Notes: a model not told the origin generated them from the letters alone. DNA of 64,000 nucleotides from Fen-1258 sp947085815 (GCA_947085815.1 CAMTXU010000034.1:1-64000), one strand, 5' to 3'; numbered from the stretch's first letter, positions 37,960 to 46,636 are shown. Numbers and translations: made by a program.

Positions 37960-39315
37960 ATGCCCATTAGCGATAACCTCAAAGACCACATACTAGATTC
38001 GATTGCCGAAGGTGTCTTTACAGTCGATAAAAATTTTAGAATAAATTTTTTTAATAAAGCTGCAGAAATAATAACCGGACAAAACAGGAGTGAAGTTATC
38101 GGCAAATTTTGTAAACACGTTTTCCGCTCAAAAGTGTGCTTTACAGATTGTCCGATTGCAATGGTTTTGCAAACTCAAAAAAATATTTATGATTTTGAAT
38201 CGAACATTAAAACCTACTCCGGTAACGATAAACCTATCAAATTAAACGCTGCAGTTCTTTATAATGAATCGAACGAACCTACCGGCGGAATTATATCTTT
38301 TAGAGATCTAAGTTTATACGAAGCAATTGGAATGGATTTACAGAAAGAGACACAATTCCACGGAATGATTGGCCACAGTAAGCAGATGAAAGATATTTTT
38401 GGACTCATTGAAGAAATTGCCGAAACTGACGCTCCGGTATTTATTCTGGGTGAGTCCGGTACAGGTAAGGAATTAGTCGCTAATGCTATTCAAAAGTTGT
38501 CCGAACGAAAAGAACATCCCTTTGTAAAAATAAATTGCTCGGTTTTTCCTTCCAACTTATTGGCGAGTGAATTATTTGGGCATGTTAAAGGTGCATTCAC
38601 CGATGCAATCAAAGACCGCCCAGGAAGATTTGAAGTTGCTGAAAAGGGAACAATATTTTTAGATGAGGTCGCTGAGATGCCTCTTCAAATGCAGATTCAG
38701 CTTCTACGTGTACTTCAGGAGGGAACATTCGAAAGAGTTGGAGAATCTGTAACCCGCATGGCAAACGTTAGGGTGATTGCCGCAACTAACATAAATATTG
38801 GAGAGGCATTAAAAAAAGGACAATTCAGAGAAGATCTTTATTACCGGCTGAATGTAATTCCTATTGAAATTCCTCCTCTTCGTAATAGACCGGAAGACAT
38901 CGTTCCTCTTATCAAACATTTCCTTAACAAGTTTTCCCTCTTCTACAAAAAACCTATCTCCGAGATCGAAGAAAAAGCAATCGACTTTTTATTAAAGTAT
39001 ACATGGCCAGGAAATATTCGCGAGCTCGAAAATGTAATTGAATATGCTTTTGTTAGAACTACAAAGAAAAATATTATTGAAGCATCAAAGCTCCCCCCTT
39101 CAATAACAGAGAACAGTAAACCAAACCAGACAAAAATCATTTCTGAATTTTCTTCGGATTCAAAAGAGCGCGCGGATTTATTAATTGCTCTTGAGAAGAA
39201 CCTATGGAACAAGAGCAAAACCGCAATGGAATTAAAACTTGGCAGAACAACGCTCTGGCGGAAAATGAAAAAATTCGGATTAATTTATGCTGGAGTGTTT
39301 CAGTGTTTCATTTAG
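37960..39315 (+). CDS. Sigma-54-dependent activator with Cys-containing PAS domain
   Basis: A 451-residue NtrC-type activator without a receiver. A PAS domain occupies residues 1-120 and has three cysteines in FCKHVF...KVCFTDCP (Cys51, 60, 64), which could bind heme or Fe-S or act as a thiol switch. The AAA+ domain (about 140-370) has Walker A GESGTGKE from residue 164, the sigma-54 contact loop GAFTDA from 211 and Walker B IFLDEVAEM. A Fis-type helix-turn-helix (LIALEKNLWNKSKTAMELKLGRTTLWRKMKKFG) ends it. TGAAACA repeats flank the gene on both sides, and a -24/-12-like promoter follows, so it probably controls the multiheme lipoprotein and rhodanese genes downstream. Confidence 0.92.
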   Translation: MPISDNLKDHILDSIAEGVFTVDKNFRINFFNKAAEIITGQNRSEVIGKFCKHVFRSKVCFTDCPIAMVLQTQKNIYDFESNIKTYSGNDKPIKLNAAVLYNESNEPTGGIISFRDLSLYEAIGMDLQKETQFHGMIGHSKQMKDIFGLIEEIAETDAPVFILGESGTGKELVANAIQKLSERKEHPFVKINCSVFPSNLLASELFGHVKGAFTDAIKDRPGRFEVAEKGTIFLDEVAEMPLQMQIQLLRVLQEGTFERVGESVTRMANVRVIAATNINIGEALKKGQFREDLYYRLNVIPIEIPPLRNRPEDIVPLIKHFLNKFSLFYKKPISEIEEKAIDFLLKYTWPGNIRELENVIEYAFVRTTKKNIIEASKLPPSITENSKPNQTKIISEFSSDSKERADLLIALEKNLWNKSKTAMELKLGRTTLWRKMKKFGLIYAGVFQCFI

Positions 39316-39407
39316 ATGAAACGTGTTCCAATTAGCGAAAACAGCCCTTATTCAAATTAATTACTCTTTTGAAACAGCTATTAAGTCCCATTGAAACAAA
39401 TTGTTTC
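39296..39407. promoter_or_regulatory. Cluster of TGAAACA upstream activator sites
   Basis: Seven copies or one-base variants of TGAAACA, in both orientations, lie 40-155 bases before the -24/-12-like promoter. Inverted TGTTTCA copies are at 39296-39302 and 39304-39310. TGAAAC is at 39317-39322, TGTTCCA at 39324-39330 and TGAAACA at 39370-39376. A perfect palindrome GAAACAAATTGTTTC is at 39393-39407. The first copies overlap the last codons of the activator gene. Spacing and symmetry fit enhancer sites for the adjacent activator. Confidence 0.65.
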
Positions 39408-39449
39408 TCACTCTCCAAATAATAAGACAATTTAATACAATTTTGCGCA

Positions 39450-39465
39450 TGGCATTGTAATTGTA
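39450..39465 (+). promoter_or_regulatory. Sigma-54 (-24/-12) promoter candidate
   Basis: TGGCATTGTAATTGTA matches the consensus TGGCAC-N5-TTGCA with the correct GG-to-G spacing but T instead of C in the -12 element. Transcription would start near 39477, giving a leader of about 25 bases to the multiheme lipoprotein start at 39502. The preceding TGAAACA cluster and sigma-54 activator gene raise the likelihood. Confidence 0.6.
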
Positions 39466-39501
39466 AAAACTGCATTACTAATTCGCAAATTTTTTACAGA
39501 A

Positions 39502-40887
39502 ATGCCGGGCAACAAGATGAAAAACAAAATTTTATTATTCATTTTTTACTTCATTTCAATTTTGATTTTAATAAGCTGTGCCGATAAGACAACTGAAGAT
39601 CCAATTGATCCAGATGTCCAGCCGGTAAAATCCATTGCCTCTTGTGAGGGATGCCACACTAACTATAATACTTTGAAAAACAACTACACTCCGGATCCAC
39701 CAGCTGAAAGTGGCGGATGCGGTGGTGACTCACCTCATTTCGAACCATACGATCGGGTTTATCTTGGTGGAGAGGGATATCAGACATTTAAGAAAGATAT
39801 TCATGGAAAAATGCCCTGCGTTACGTGCCACAATGGAGTTGATGGAACCAGCGATAAGTCAAAAGCACATTCGGGAAATTTCATTAAGAAACCTTCTTCA
39901 CGCAGCGACTCAAAATGCGCTACCTGTCACCCTGATATTTACAACCGTACGAAAAATAGTTTACATGAACAGGGCTGGGGACAGAAATCGATGGTCGCTC
40001 TCCGTTCCGGATTATCTAATATTCCCACAGGTTTTGATCAGTTATCTACTACAATGAAAGCAGGGTACGATAAGAACTGTGGAAAGTGTCATGCATCATG
40101 CGGTGATTGCCATGTTAATAGACCATTAGCTGGCGGTGGCGGATTAAGTAACGGACATATGTTCACCAAGAAGCCCGATATGCGTGGAATTTGCGTTACC
40201 TGTCATGTTAGCAGAGGCGGACATGCATATTTTGGACAAGCAGTTGGAACTGTACCGGATGTTCACTTAACGAAAAAACAATTCACATGCCTAAATTGCC
40301 ATACTCAAAATGAAGTTCATGGTGATGGTAATATATATGATCAACGCTACAAAATGGGGATGCTTCCAAAATGCCAGAATTGTCATACCGGACTAGAAAA
40401 AAGTAATACATATCATCAAGCGCATCTAAGTTCGTTCTCATGTAACACATGTCATTCTCAGGATTATAATAATTGCGGAAGCTGTCACATTGGTGGAGCA
40501 GGCGCACGTGTTGCATCTTATCAAGGCTTCAAAATAGGAATGAATCCAATACCTGAAACCAAAACTTTTAAGTATGCCGTTTTAAGACAATCTTTAATGG
40601 CACCGGATAGTTGGAGTAATTACGGTGTGGCAACGCTTTCAAAATTTGACGTTAAACCAACTTATAAATATGCTACACCACATAATATTATTCGATGGAC
40701 TACACGCACTCAAGTTGCCTCTGGCAAGGCTTGCTACGACGCATGCCATATCATGAAAAATACCGACGGCTCATTTAGAAATAAACAACTTTATTTATTC
40801 AAGAGTGATCTTCAAAGCTGGGAGATAAACGCTACCCAATCTATCGCTGTTGACGGCAAGCTTCCTTCAAGCTGGGGAGTGAAGTAA
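39502..40887 (+). CDS. Multiheme lipoprotein with ten CXXCH and one CX3CH motif
   Basis: A lipoprotein of 461 residues (456 if it begins at the Met of MKNKILLFIFYF, 39517) with the lipobox LISC. Ten CXXCH motifs are seen from CEGCH to CGSCH. An eleventh candidate, CYDACH near residue 416, has three residues between the cysteines (CX3CH), an atypical heme or a non-heme site. A Gly/Cys-rich loop (ESGGCGGDSP) lies early. It is probably anchored to the outer membrane. Expression should depend on the sigma-54 promoter just upstream. The rhodanese lipoprotein gene follows. Confidence 0.88.
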   Translation: MPGNKMKNKILLFIFYFISILILISCADKTTEDPIDPDVQPVKSIASCEGCHTNYNTLKNNYTPDPPAESGGCGGDSPHFEPYDRVYLGGEGYQTFKKDIHGKMPCVTCHNGVDGTSDKSKAHSGNFIKKPSSRSDSKCATCHPDIYNRTKNSLHEQGWGQKSMVALRSGLSNIPTGFDQLSTTMKAGYDKNCGKCHASCGDCHVNRPLAGGGGLSNGHMFTKKPDMRGICVTCHVSRGGHAYFGQAVGTVPDVHLTKKQFTCLNCHTQNEVHGDGNIYDQRYKMGMLPKCQNCHTGLEKSNTYHQAHLSSFSCNTCHSQDYNNCGSCHIGGAGARVASYQGFKIGMNPIPETKTFKYAVLRQSLMAPDSWSNYGVATLSKFDVKPTYKYATPHNIIRWTTRTQVASGKACYDACHIMKNTDGSFRNKQLYLFKSDLQSWEINATQSIAVDGKLPSSWGVK

Positions 40888-40952
40888 TGTTTAACACAAT
40901 TATAAAATTGGATATTCAATCAACACTAAACAATCACAAAGGAGTAAAAACA

Positions 40953-41966
40953 ATGAAACTTCGTAATCTTTTTTATTTGATAATGATTCTTCCCTTCTTA
41001 TTCATTTACACCGGTTGCAGCAAAACCGATGACCCGGTTACACCACCTGTAACTGTAAATGAAGCTCAAGTTCTTGCAGAGTATTTTGAAGCAAACGGAG
41101 ATTTTTTGAATGTAACAGCTCCTGCTGTAATCACAGCCGCTGATGTAAATTCTTTACGTTTAACAAATCCTACAAAGCTTTTAGTTATTGATGTTCGCAG
41201 CGCAGCTGATTTTGCCGCCAAAGGGCGAATTGCAGGAGCTGTACAAGTTGACCTAAAAAATATTGTTACTTATATGAAGACCGCAAATTCAACTTCTTAT
41301 GAAAAAGTTGTAATTGCCTGTTATTCGGGACAGACAGCAGGTTATGCAGTATCGCTTTTGAGACTTTTAGGTTACACAAATGTATTCTCCTTGAAATGGG
41401 GAATGTCATCCTGGAATGCTGATTGCGCTACTTCTTGGGCAGCTCCAAACATCGGAAATAATTATACAGGTTTCGTAACAACCCCTACAACTAAAGCAGC
41501 GGCAGGTAGTTTACCAACTCTTAACACAGGTAAAACAACCGGAAAAGAAATTCTTGAAGAAAGAATCAATCAACTTCTTGCTACAACAAGCGCAAGCCCA
41601 TTTGATGATATAAAAATTGCTTGGAGTACTGTCACAGGCGCTCTTTCCAACTACTACATTGTTAATTACTGGGTACAGACAGATTATGACAAAGGTCATT
41701 TACCGGGTGCTATTCAGTACACACCAAAAGTAGACCTTAAACTATCTGCTAACTTGAAAACTTTACCGACCAACAAAACTATCGTTCTTTATTGCTATAC
41801 AGGACAGACATCGGCACAAGTAGTTACAATTCTAAAACTTTTAGGATATGATGCAAAATCTTTATTATATGGCGTTAACAGTATGAACTACGATTGGATG
41901 GCTACTGCCGGAATTGCAAATCAATGGAAAACGACAGAAGTTAATACTTTTCCGTATGTTAAGTAA
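40953..41966 (+). CDS. Lipoprotein with two rhodanese domains
   Basis: A 337-residue lipoprotein (MKLRNLFYLIMILPFLFIYTGC) with two rhodanese folds. Both keep a catalytic-loop cysteine: CYSGQTA in the first and CYTGQTS in the second, and the first has VIDVRSAADFAAKGRI, the usual entry motif. I start it at ATG 40953, which has AAGGAG upstream, rather than an earlier in-frame ATG at 40887. Exported rhodanese-like proteins accompany porin-cytochrome genes in Geobacter ext clusters linked to selenium or tellurium reduction. Handling of sulfur or selenium species at the outer surface is possible but unproven. Confidence 0.88.
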   Translation: MKLRNLFYLIMILPFLFIYTGCSKTDDPVTPPVTVNEAQVLAEYFEANGDFLNVTAPAVITAADVNSLRLTNPTKLLVIDVRSAADFAAKGRIAGAVQVDLKNIVTYMKTANSTSYEKVVIACYSGQTAGYAVSLLRLLGYTNVFSLKWGMSSWNADCATSWAAPNIGNNYTGFVTTPTTKAAAGSLPTLNTGKTTGKEILEERINQLLATTSASPFDDIKIAWSTVTGALSNYYIVNYWVQTDYDKGHLPGAIQYTPKVDLKLSANLKTLPTNKTIVLYCYTGQTSAQVVTILKLLGYDAKSLLYGVNSMNYDWMATAGIANQWKTTEVNTFPYVK

Positions 41967-41983
41967 ATTTTAATAATCATTTT

Positions 41984-42020
41984 GGGGAAATCTCTTTCTT
42001 TTTAGATATTTCCCTTCTTA
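41984..42020 (+). terminator. Terminator-like hairpin after the rhodanese gene
   Basis: GGGGAAATCT pairs with AGATATTTCCC with one bulge around a pyrimidine-rich loop; a T-rich stretch follows. It probably ends the sigma-54-driven transcript. Confidence 0.5.
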
Positions 42021-42049
42021 TATTCATTTTAGATTTAGTCAGGTTGAAA

Positions 42050-42514
42050 ATGAGCGAGATGTTAGGCAATCAATATTTTATGGCCCGAAATTATCCGGCT
42101 GCTCAGAGGGAATTGGAAGAAGTAATTCTAAAAGATCCGTTAAATAGATCAGCAAAGAAAAAACTTGTTGTGTGTTATACTCAAACGGAAAAAGTTAAAG
42201 AAGCAATTCAATTTTTTAATGAACTGATTTCAGAAGACATTGAATTTGTTGTTAAGTCGCACCCCATCGAGGATGACTGCCCCTGTCCGGAATTAGTAGA
42301 AAAAATTGAAATGCAAAAATTAGCAGACTCCGATTCGGTTAACTACAACCTCATACTTGGAATCATTTGGGTTTATTGCGATATCCGCAGATCAATCGAT
42401 TACTTTTTTAGGGCAAGAGATCTTGCACCCGGCGATAAAAGAATAGATTTAACTATCAGTTTAATTTCAGATTACCTTGCCAAACTGAGCGAGCACGTTA
42501 ATCACACTCAATAA
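42050..42514 (+). CDS. TPR-repeat protein
   Basis: A 154-residue soluble protein beginning MSEMLGNQYFMARNYPAAQRELEEVILKDP, a canonical TPR (YPAAQRELEEVILKDPLN), with one or two weaker repeats after it (KEAIQFFNELI; SIDYFFRARDLAPGD). Cysteines in DCPCP suggest nothing specific. ATG at 42050 has AGG upstream. It lies between the electron-transfer island and the heme genes and could assist cytochrome maturation, as other TPR proteins do (CcmI/NrfG), but that is a guess. Confidence 0.75.
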   Translation: MSEMLGNQYFMARNYPAAQRELEEVILKDPLNRSAKKKLVVCYTQTEKVKEAIQFFNELISEDIEFVVKSHPIEDDCPCPELVEKIEMQKLADSDSVNYNLILGIIWVYCDIRRSIDYFFRARDLAPGDKRIDLTISLISDYLAKLSEHVNHTQ

Positions 42515-42662
42515 GAAAGAATCTCCTCTTCTCAACTTAAATCTGATCCGTACAATTCCCATTTTATTTTAAAGGGGGATTTTGGGGCGGCTTTTTGTTA
42601 ATTTTGAAACCACAAAATTATCTTTTTCCTCATTTGTGTCTCTAATAATAACTTGAGAGTCT

Positions 42663-43487
42663 ATGCTAGCACCTATAAATATTTTGAATCTTCTTCTTCC
42701 TCTCTTTTACACCATTGCGTTTGTAACATACAGCTACGATTTCTACAATGAGAAGAAAATTGTAAGCAATTCAAAGCGTATAGTTCTCTTCATAACTCTC
42801 TTACTGCACACTTTTTATCTGATATCACGAACGATAGAATATAATCATCCGCCAATAACCAATAAATTCGAAATCTTCTCGATTATAGCCTTCTCAATCG
42901 GATTTTCATATTTTGTCCTTGAACTATTAACAGACATCCGCGGCACCGGCGCATTCATCATTTTATTCTCGTTAGTGTTCCAGGCTATCTCCTCAATTTT
43001 TATTGAGCACTCTTATATTGTTCCGGAAGTTTTAAGGAACCGTCTTCTTGGTCTCCATGTAATAAATGCATTGCTCGGTTATTCCGGCATAACAATTTCC
43101 GCAGTTTATGGACTGCTCTATATGCTCCTTTATAAAAACTTGAAAACAAATAAGTTTGGTTTGATCTTCGATAGACTGCCCAGTCTGGAAATTCTTGAGA
43201 AACTAAGTTTCTATTCGATGGTGATTGGATTTGTACTTCTTACATTTGCGATAGTTATTGGAATAATATGGCTACCCAGCGCTTTTCCTAAATTTAGTTA
43301 TTTTGATCCGAAGCTTACGGGCACTCTCTTCGTGTGGATTGTATTCGGATCAGGCATAATAAGTAAAATCTTCGGCAGTTTATTCGGCAAGAAAGTAATT
43401 CTTTTTTCTTTAATTGGATTTGGCGTGGCAATATTATCTTTGATAATTACAAACACATTAGCGACCACATTCCACTCGTTTTATTGA
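42663..43487 (+). CDS. HemX/CcsA-like membrane protein
   Basis: A 274-residue protein with eight hydrophobic segments, of the cytochrome c assembly (CcsA/HemX) superfamily. CcsA proteins carry a Trp-rich WGxxWxWD heme motif. At that position this protein has IIWLPSAFPKFSYFDPKLTG, which keeps DPK but lacks the tryptophans. It is 11 bases before hemA, exactly as hemX precedes or follows hemA in Firmicutes operons, where HemX lowers HemA abundance. I therefore favour a HemX role over heme export. The His residues in LLHTFYL and NRLLGLHVI could still bind heme. Confidence 0.8.
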   Translation: MLAPINILNLLLPLFYTIAFVTYSYDFYNEKKIVSNSKRIVLFITLLLHTFYLISRTIEYNHPPITNKFEIFSIIAFSIGFSYFVLELLTDIRGTGAFIILFSLVFQAISSIFIEHSYIVPEVLRNRLLGLHVINALLGYSGITISAVYGLLYMLLYKNLKTNKFGLIFDRLPSLEILEKLSFYSMVIGFVLLTFAIVIGIIWLPSAFPKFSYFDPKLTGTLFVWIVFGSGIISKIFGSLFGKKVILFSLIGFGVAILSLIITNTLATTFHSFY

Positions 43488-43497
43488 AAGTTTTGAA

Positions 43498-44826
43498 ATG
43501 AATTTAGTAGGCATATCTATAAATCACAAGACTTCCCCGCTTGAACTTCGGGAGGCGGTTCATCTGAATCGTGAAGAAATTATTGAATTCATACCGCGGC
43601 TAAAGGAATTTGTATTCTCCGAAGGCGTTGTAATTTCAACTTGCAACAGAACAGAAATATTTGGATTTCCTCATTATACCGGTTTAGATCTATCCCCTAT
43701 TATTGAAAAGTTAATATCATTCAAGCCCGGCATTGGAATTAAACCGGAACATTTCACAAAATATTTTTCGTGCGGCGCGGTTAAACATCTCTTCTCAGTC
43801 GCTTCAGGTATCGATTCTATGATAATCGGTGACAGCCAGATATTGGGACAGGTAAAGGAAGCATTTGAAATCTCCGAAGATTTAAATTTTGCCGGCTCAA
43901 TTTTGCGGCGAATATTCGATACGGCTACACGCGTAGGCAAACGCGCAATAAAAGAAACGACTATTGGCGAAGGAGCTGTTACAGTAAGTTTTGCGGCTGT
44001 TCAGGTTGTTGAAAAGATCTTTGCAAATTTAGAAAAAAAATTAGCCCTCGTAATTGGTGCCGGTGAAACAGGTGAACTTGCAGCGATTCATCTTCGCGAC
44101 AAAGGTGTTGGCAAGATCGCTATCTCCAACAGGACAATAGAACGTGCGGAAAAATTGGCAGGAAAAATTCAGGGCGAAATAGTTCCTTTCCAATTTTTGA
44201 ACGAGCATCTACACAATTATGATATTGTTTTCAGTGCTACGAGTGCGGAAAATGTTGTTGTCTCGTTTGATGATATTAAATCAGCAGTAAAGAAAAGAAG
44301 AGGAGCTCCGATGCTGCTTATGGACATTGCCGTACCGCGAGATTTTGATCCTGAAGTAAGAAAAATCGACAATGTATTTTATCATGACATGGACTCGTTA
44401 AAAATCATAGTTGATCAAAATGTTCAAAAACGCCGGGACCAAATTCCGATAGTTGAAAAGATAATTATGGAAGAGATGATCGGTTTCTTCGCGTGGTATA
44501 ATACTCTTGACGTTGTTCCAACCATCAAGACAATGCGTTCTTTCTTTGAAGAAATACGTATCGATGAGCTGGAAAAAATTAAGAACAAAGTTAGTGATGA
44601 TGATTTTGCAAAAATTGAAGATATGACTCGCCGAATGATCGGGCGATTACTTCATAATCCCACGGTAAAGCTGAGAGAATTCGCGGAGACCGGTGCCAAC
44701 ATTAATGATGTAACCACCAACACCTCGATCTTAAAAGAACTCTTTAATCTTGGCGATTCACAGTCAAGCGGGAATGATCTTAACGGGTCGCAAAAATATT
44801 CAGAGGATAAAATTGAAAAAGAATAA
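43498..44826 (+). CDS. hemA: Glutamyl-tRNA reductase
   Basis: A 442-residue enzyme starting NLVGISINHKTSPLELRE. Catalytic Cys49 lies in VISTCNRTE. The signature SVASGIDSMIIGDSQILGQVKEA follows, and an NADPH-binding domain has VIGAGETGELAAIHLRDKG. It reduces glutamyl-tRNA(Glu) to glutamate-1-semialdehyde, the committed step of the C5 heme pathway. It forms a tight run with the HemX-like gene upstream and hemC downstream. Length is normal for the family. Confidence 0.96.
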   Translation: MNLVGISINHKTSPLELREAVHLNREEIIEFIPRLKEFVFSEGVVISTCNRTEIFGFPHYTGLDLSPIIEKLISFKPGIGIKPEHFTKYFSCGAVKHLFSVASGIDSMIIGDSQILGQVKEAFEISEDLNFAGSILRRIFDTATRVGKRAIKETTIGEGAVTVSFAAVQVVEKIFANLEKKLALVIGAGETGELAAIHLRDKGVGKIAISNRTIERAEKLAGKIQGEIVPFQFLNEHLHNYDIVFSATSAENVVVSFDDIKSAVKKRRGAPMLLMDIAVPRDFDPEVRKIDNVFYHDMDSLKIIVDQNVQKRRDQIPIVEKIIMEEMIGFFAWYNTLDVVPTIKTMRSFFEEIRIDELEKIKNKVSDDDFAKIEDMTRRMIGRLLHNPTVKLREFAETGANINDVTTNTSILKELFNLGDSQSSGNDLNGSQKYSEDKIEKE

Positions 44827-45754
44827 GCTGGTAATCGGTTCGCGCGGGAGTGAATTAGCGCTCTGGCAAGCTAATTTCATTAAAAGGGAATTGGAACGGA
44901 AGAACAAAGATCTCTCTGTTGATATAAAAATAATCAATACTAAAGGCGATAAGATTCTTGATGTAGCCCTTTCTAAGATAGGAGACAAAGGGCTCTTCAC
45001 TAAAGAACTTGAAAACGAATTACTCATTGGATCGATTGATGTCGCCGTTCACAGCCTGAAAGATCTTCAAACTGAAATTCCCAACGGACTCATTCTCGCC
45101 GCGGTAACAAAACGTCACCCGGTAGAGGATATTTTAATATCACGGAAGAAAGGAACTAAGATCAAAAATCTACGTGAGAATGCCGTAGTCGCAACCGGAT
45201 CTCTTAGAAGAAAATCGCAACTGCTTCACCTTCGTCCGGATATAGAAATTGTGGAGTTGAGAGGAAATGTTCCTACGAGAATCAAGAAGTTTTTTGAATC
45301 TAATTGGGACGCAATTATACTAGCCCGCGCAGGAGTTGAGAGATTAAAATTAAGTAAATATATATCGAGCGTTATAAGCAAGGAAGAGATTTTACCTGCG
45401 GTAGGACAAGGCGCTCTTGGAATTGAAATTCGTGCTGACAATGAATTTGCAAAAACAGTATTACAATCAATTCACGATGATAAAACTTATTCTGAAATAC
45501 GTGCGGAACGTTCCTTATTAAAAGCCTTAGAGGGCGGTTGCCAGGTACCAATAGGCGCATTTGCAGAAATAAAATCTAACGGTCTGTACCTCGAAGCAGT
45601 AGTCGGATCCGTTGATGGTTCTGTAACATTCAGAAAAAAAATGCGCGGTGCAAAAAATAATCCAGAAAAATTAGGACAGAAACTAGCAAAAGATTTGTTA
45701 AAAGCCGGAGCATCGGTGATTTTAAAAGATGTTTATAATAATTCACGTTCATAA
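44813..45754 (+). CDS. hemC: Porphobilinogen deaminase (hydroxymethylbilane synthase)
   Basis: A 313-residue enzyme. The N-terminus KKNKLVIGSRGSELALWQ is that of HemC, and the first codon is TTG at 44813, with AGAGGA six bases upstream, overlapping the end of hemA by 14 bases. Longer in-frame starts have no such site. HSLKDLQTEIPNGL and the cofactor-binding cysteine in ALEGGCQVPIGA, which carries the dipyrromethane, are present. It polymerises four porphobilinogens to hydroxymethylbilane. The overlap suggests translational coupling with hemA. Confidence 0.95.
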   Translation: MKKNKLVIGSRGSELALWQANFIKRELERKNKDLSVDIKIINTKGDKILDVALSKIGDKGLFTKELENELLIGSIDVAVHSLKDLQTEIPNGLILAAVTKRHPVEDILISRKKGTKIKNLRENAVVATGSLRRKSQLLHLRPDIEIVELRGNVPTRIKKFFESNWDAIILARAGVERLKLSKYISSVISKEEILPAVGQGALGIEIRADNEFAKTVLQSIHDDKTYSEIRAERSLLKALEGGCQVPIGAFAEIKSNGLYLEAVVGSVDGSVTFRKKMRGAKNNPEKLGQKLAKDLLKAGASVILKDVYNNSRS

Positions 45755-45839
45755 ACATTTTTGGATAATAGCACGATATAATGTATAAATCGAGTTTGAG
45801 ATAATCTCAGCGATCACGAGTATTAGGGCAAATAGTGAA

Positions 45840-46625
45840 ATGAACTTATTAAAAGATAAAGCGATTCTGATTACAAAGAGTAAAGCAGAAGCAGAGAAAT
45901 CAATCCGTCAATTGGAAGAATTGGGTGCCGAAATAATCTATTTCCCGACAATAAAAATTGTGCCCTTAGCTAATTCTCCAGAACTGGATGATGCCTTGAA
46001 CATGTTTGGCAGATTTGACTATTTGGTATTCACATCTGCAAATGCGGTTGAGGTATTTTCCGATATAGTAAAGAGAAGGGGACTCGATCTGTCCAATGTT
46101 AAAATTGCTGCCGTTGGCAGTAATACATATGAAGAATGCGAAAACGTAGGTTTCCCGGTTGATATTATGCCGGATGAATTTAGCACAGATGGTTTGCTTT
46201 ACAAATTTGCCGAGTTTGATTTAACGAATAAAAAAATTTGCATACCCGGCTCTTCTCTCTCAAGCGGAGAATTGAATATAGGGCTTTCGGAGCTGGGCGC
46301 CCAAGTCTTTTCTGTTCCAATTTACGATGTTGTAAAGAATGATTTGAATAATTTAAAAGCCGAACATCATAAAATTCAAAAAAAGCACCCGGGCATATTT
46401 ATTTTTACTAGCCCTTCATCATTCAACAATTTTTTAAAGTTGATGAACGTTTTAGATGCTGAAAAGTTTTTTGACAGAAGCTTAATAGCAGTGATTGGTT
46501 CTACAACTGAGAAAGCAATTAGAAAGTATGGACTTACTGTTCACATTGTACCAAATGTTTTTTCGCTTCATGGAATTTCGGAGGCGATTGTAAAATATTT
46601 TCAAACAACAATTAACATTGCTTAA
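45840..46625 (+). CDS. hemD: Uroporphyrinogen-III synthase
   Basis: A 261-residue two-domain protein, MNLLKDKAILITKSKAEAEKSIRQLEELGAEIIYFPTIKI, then YLVFTSANAVEVF, and in the second half FIFTSPSSFNNFLKLM and AVIGSTTEKAIRKYGL. These are the loosely conserved landmarks of HemD, which cyclises hydroxymethylbilane with inversion of ring D. Position between hemC and hemE confirms the assignment. It starts 85 bases after hemC. Confidence 0.92.
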   Translation: MNLLKDKAILITKSKAEAEKSIRQLEELGAEIIYFPTIKIVPLANSPELDDALNMFGRFDYLVFTSANAVEVFSDIVKRRGLDLSNVKIAAVGSNTYEECENVGFPVDIMPDEFSTDGLLYKFAEFDLTNKKICIPGSSLSSGELNIGLSELGAQVFSVPIYDVVKNDLNNLKAEHHKIQKKHPGIFIFTSPSSFNNFLKLMNVLDAEKFFDRSLIAVIGSTTEKAIRKYGLTVHIVPNVFSLHGISEAIVKYFQTTINIA

Positions 46626-46636
46626 CCGGAGGAATT

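Noticed and set aside
38590..38607. GAFTDA instead of GAFTGA in the sigma-54 activator, read as loss of function
   Set aside because: GAFTDA is a known functional variant, and Walker motifs are intact.
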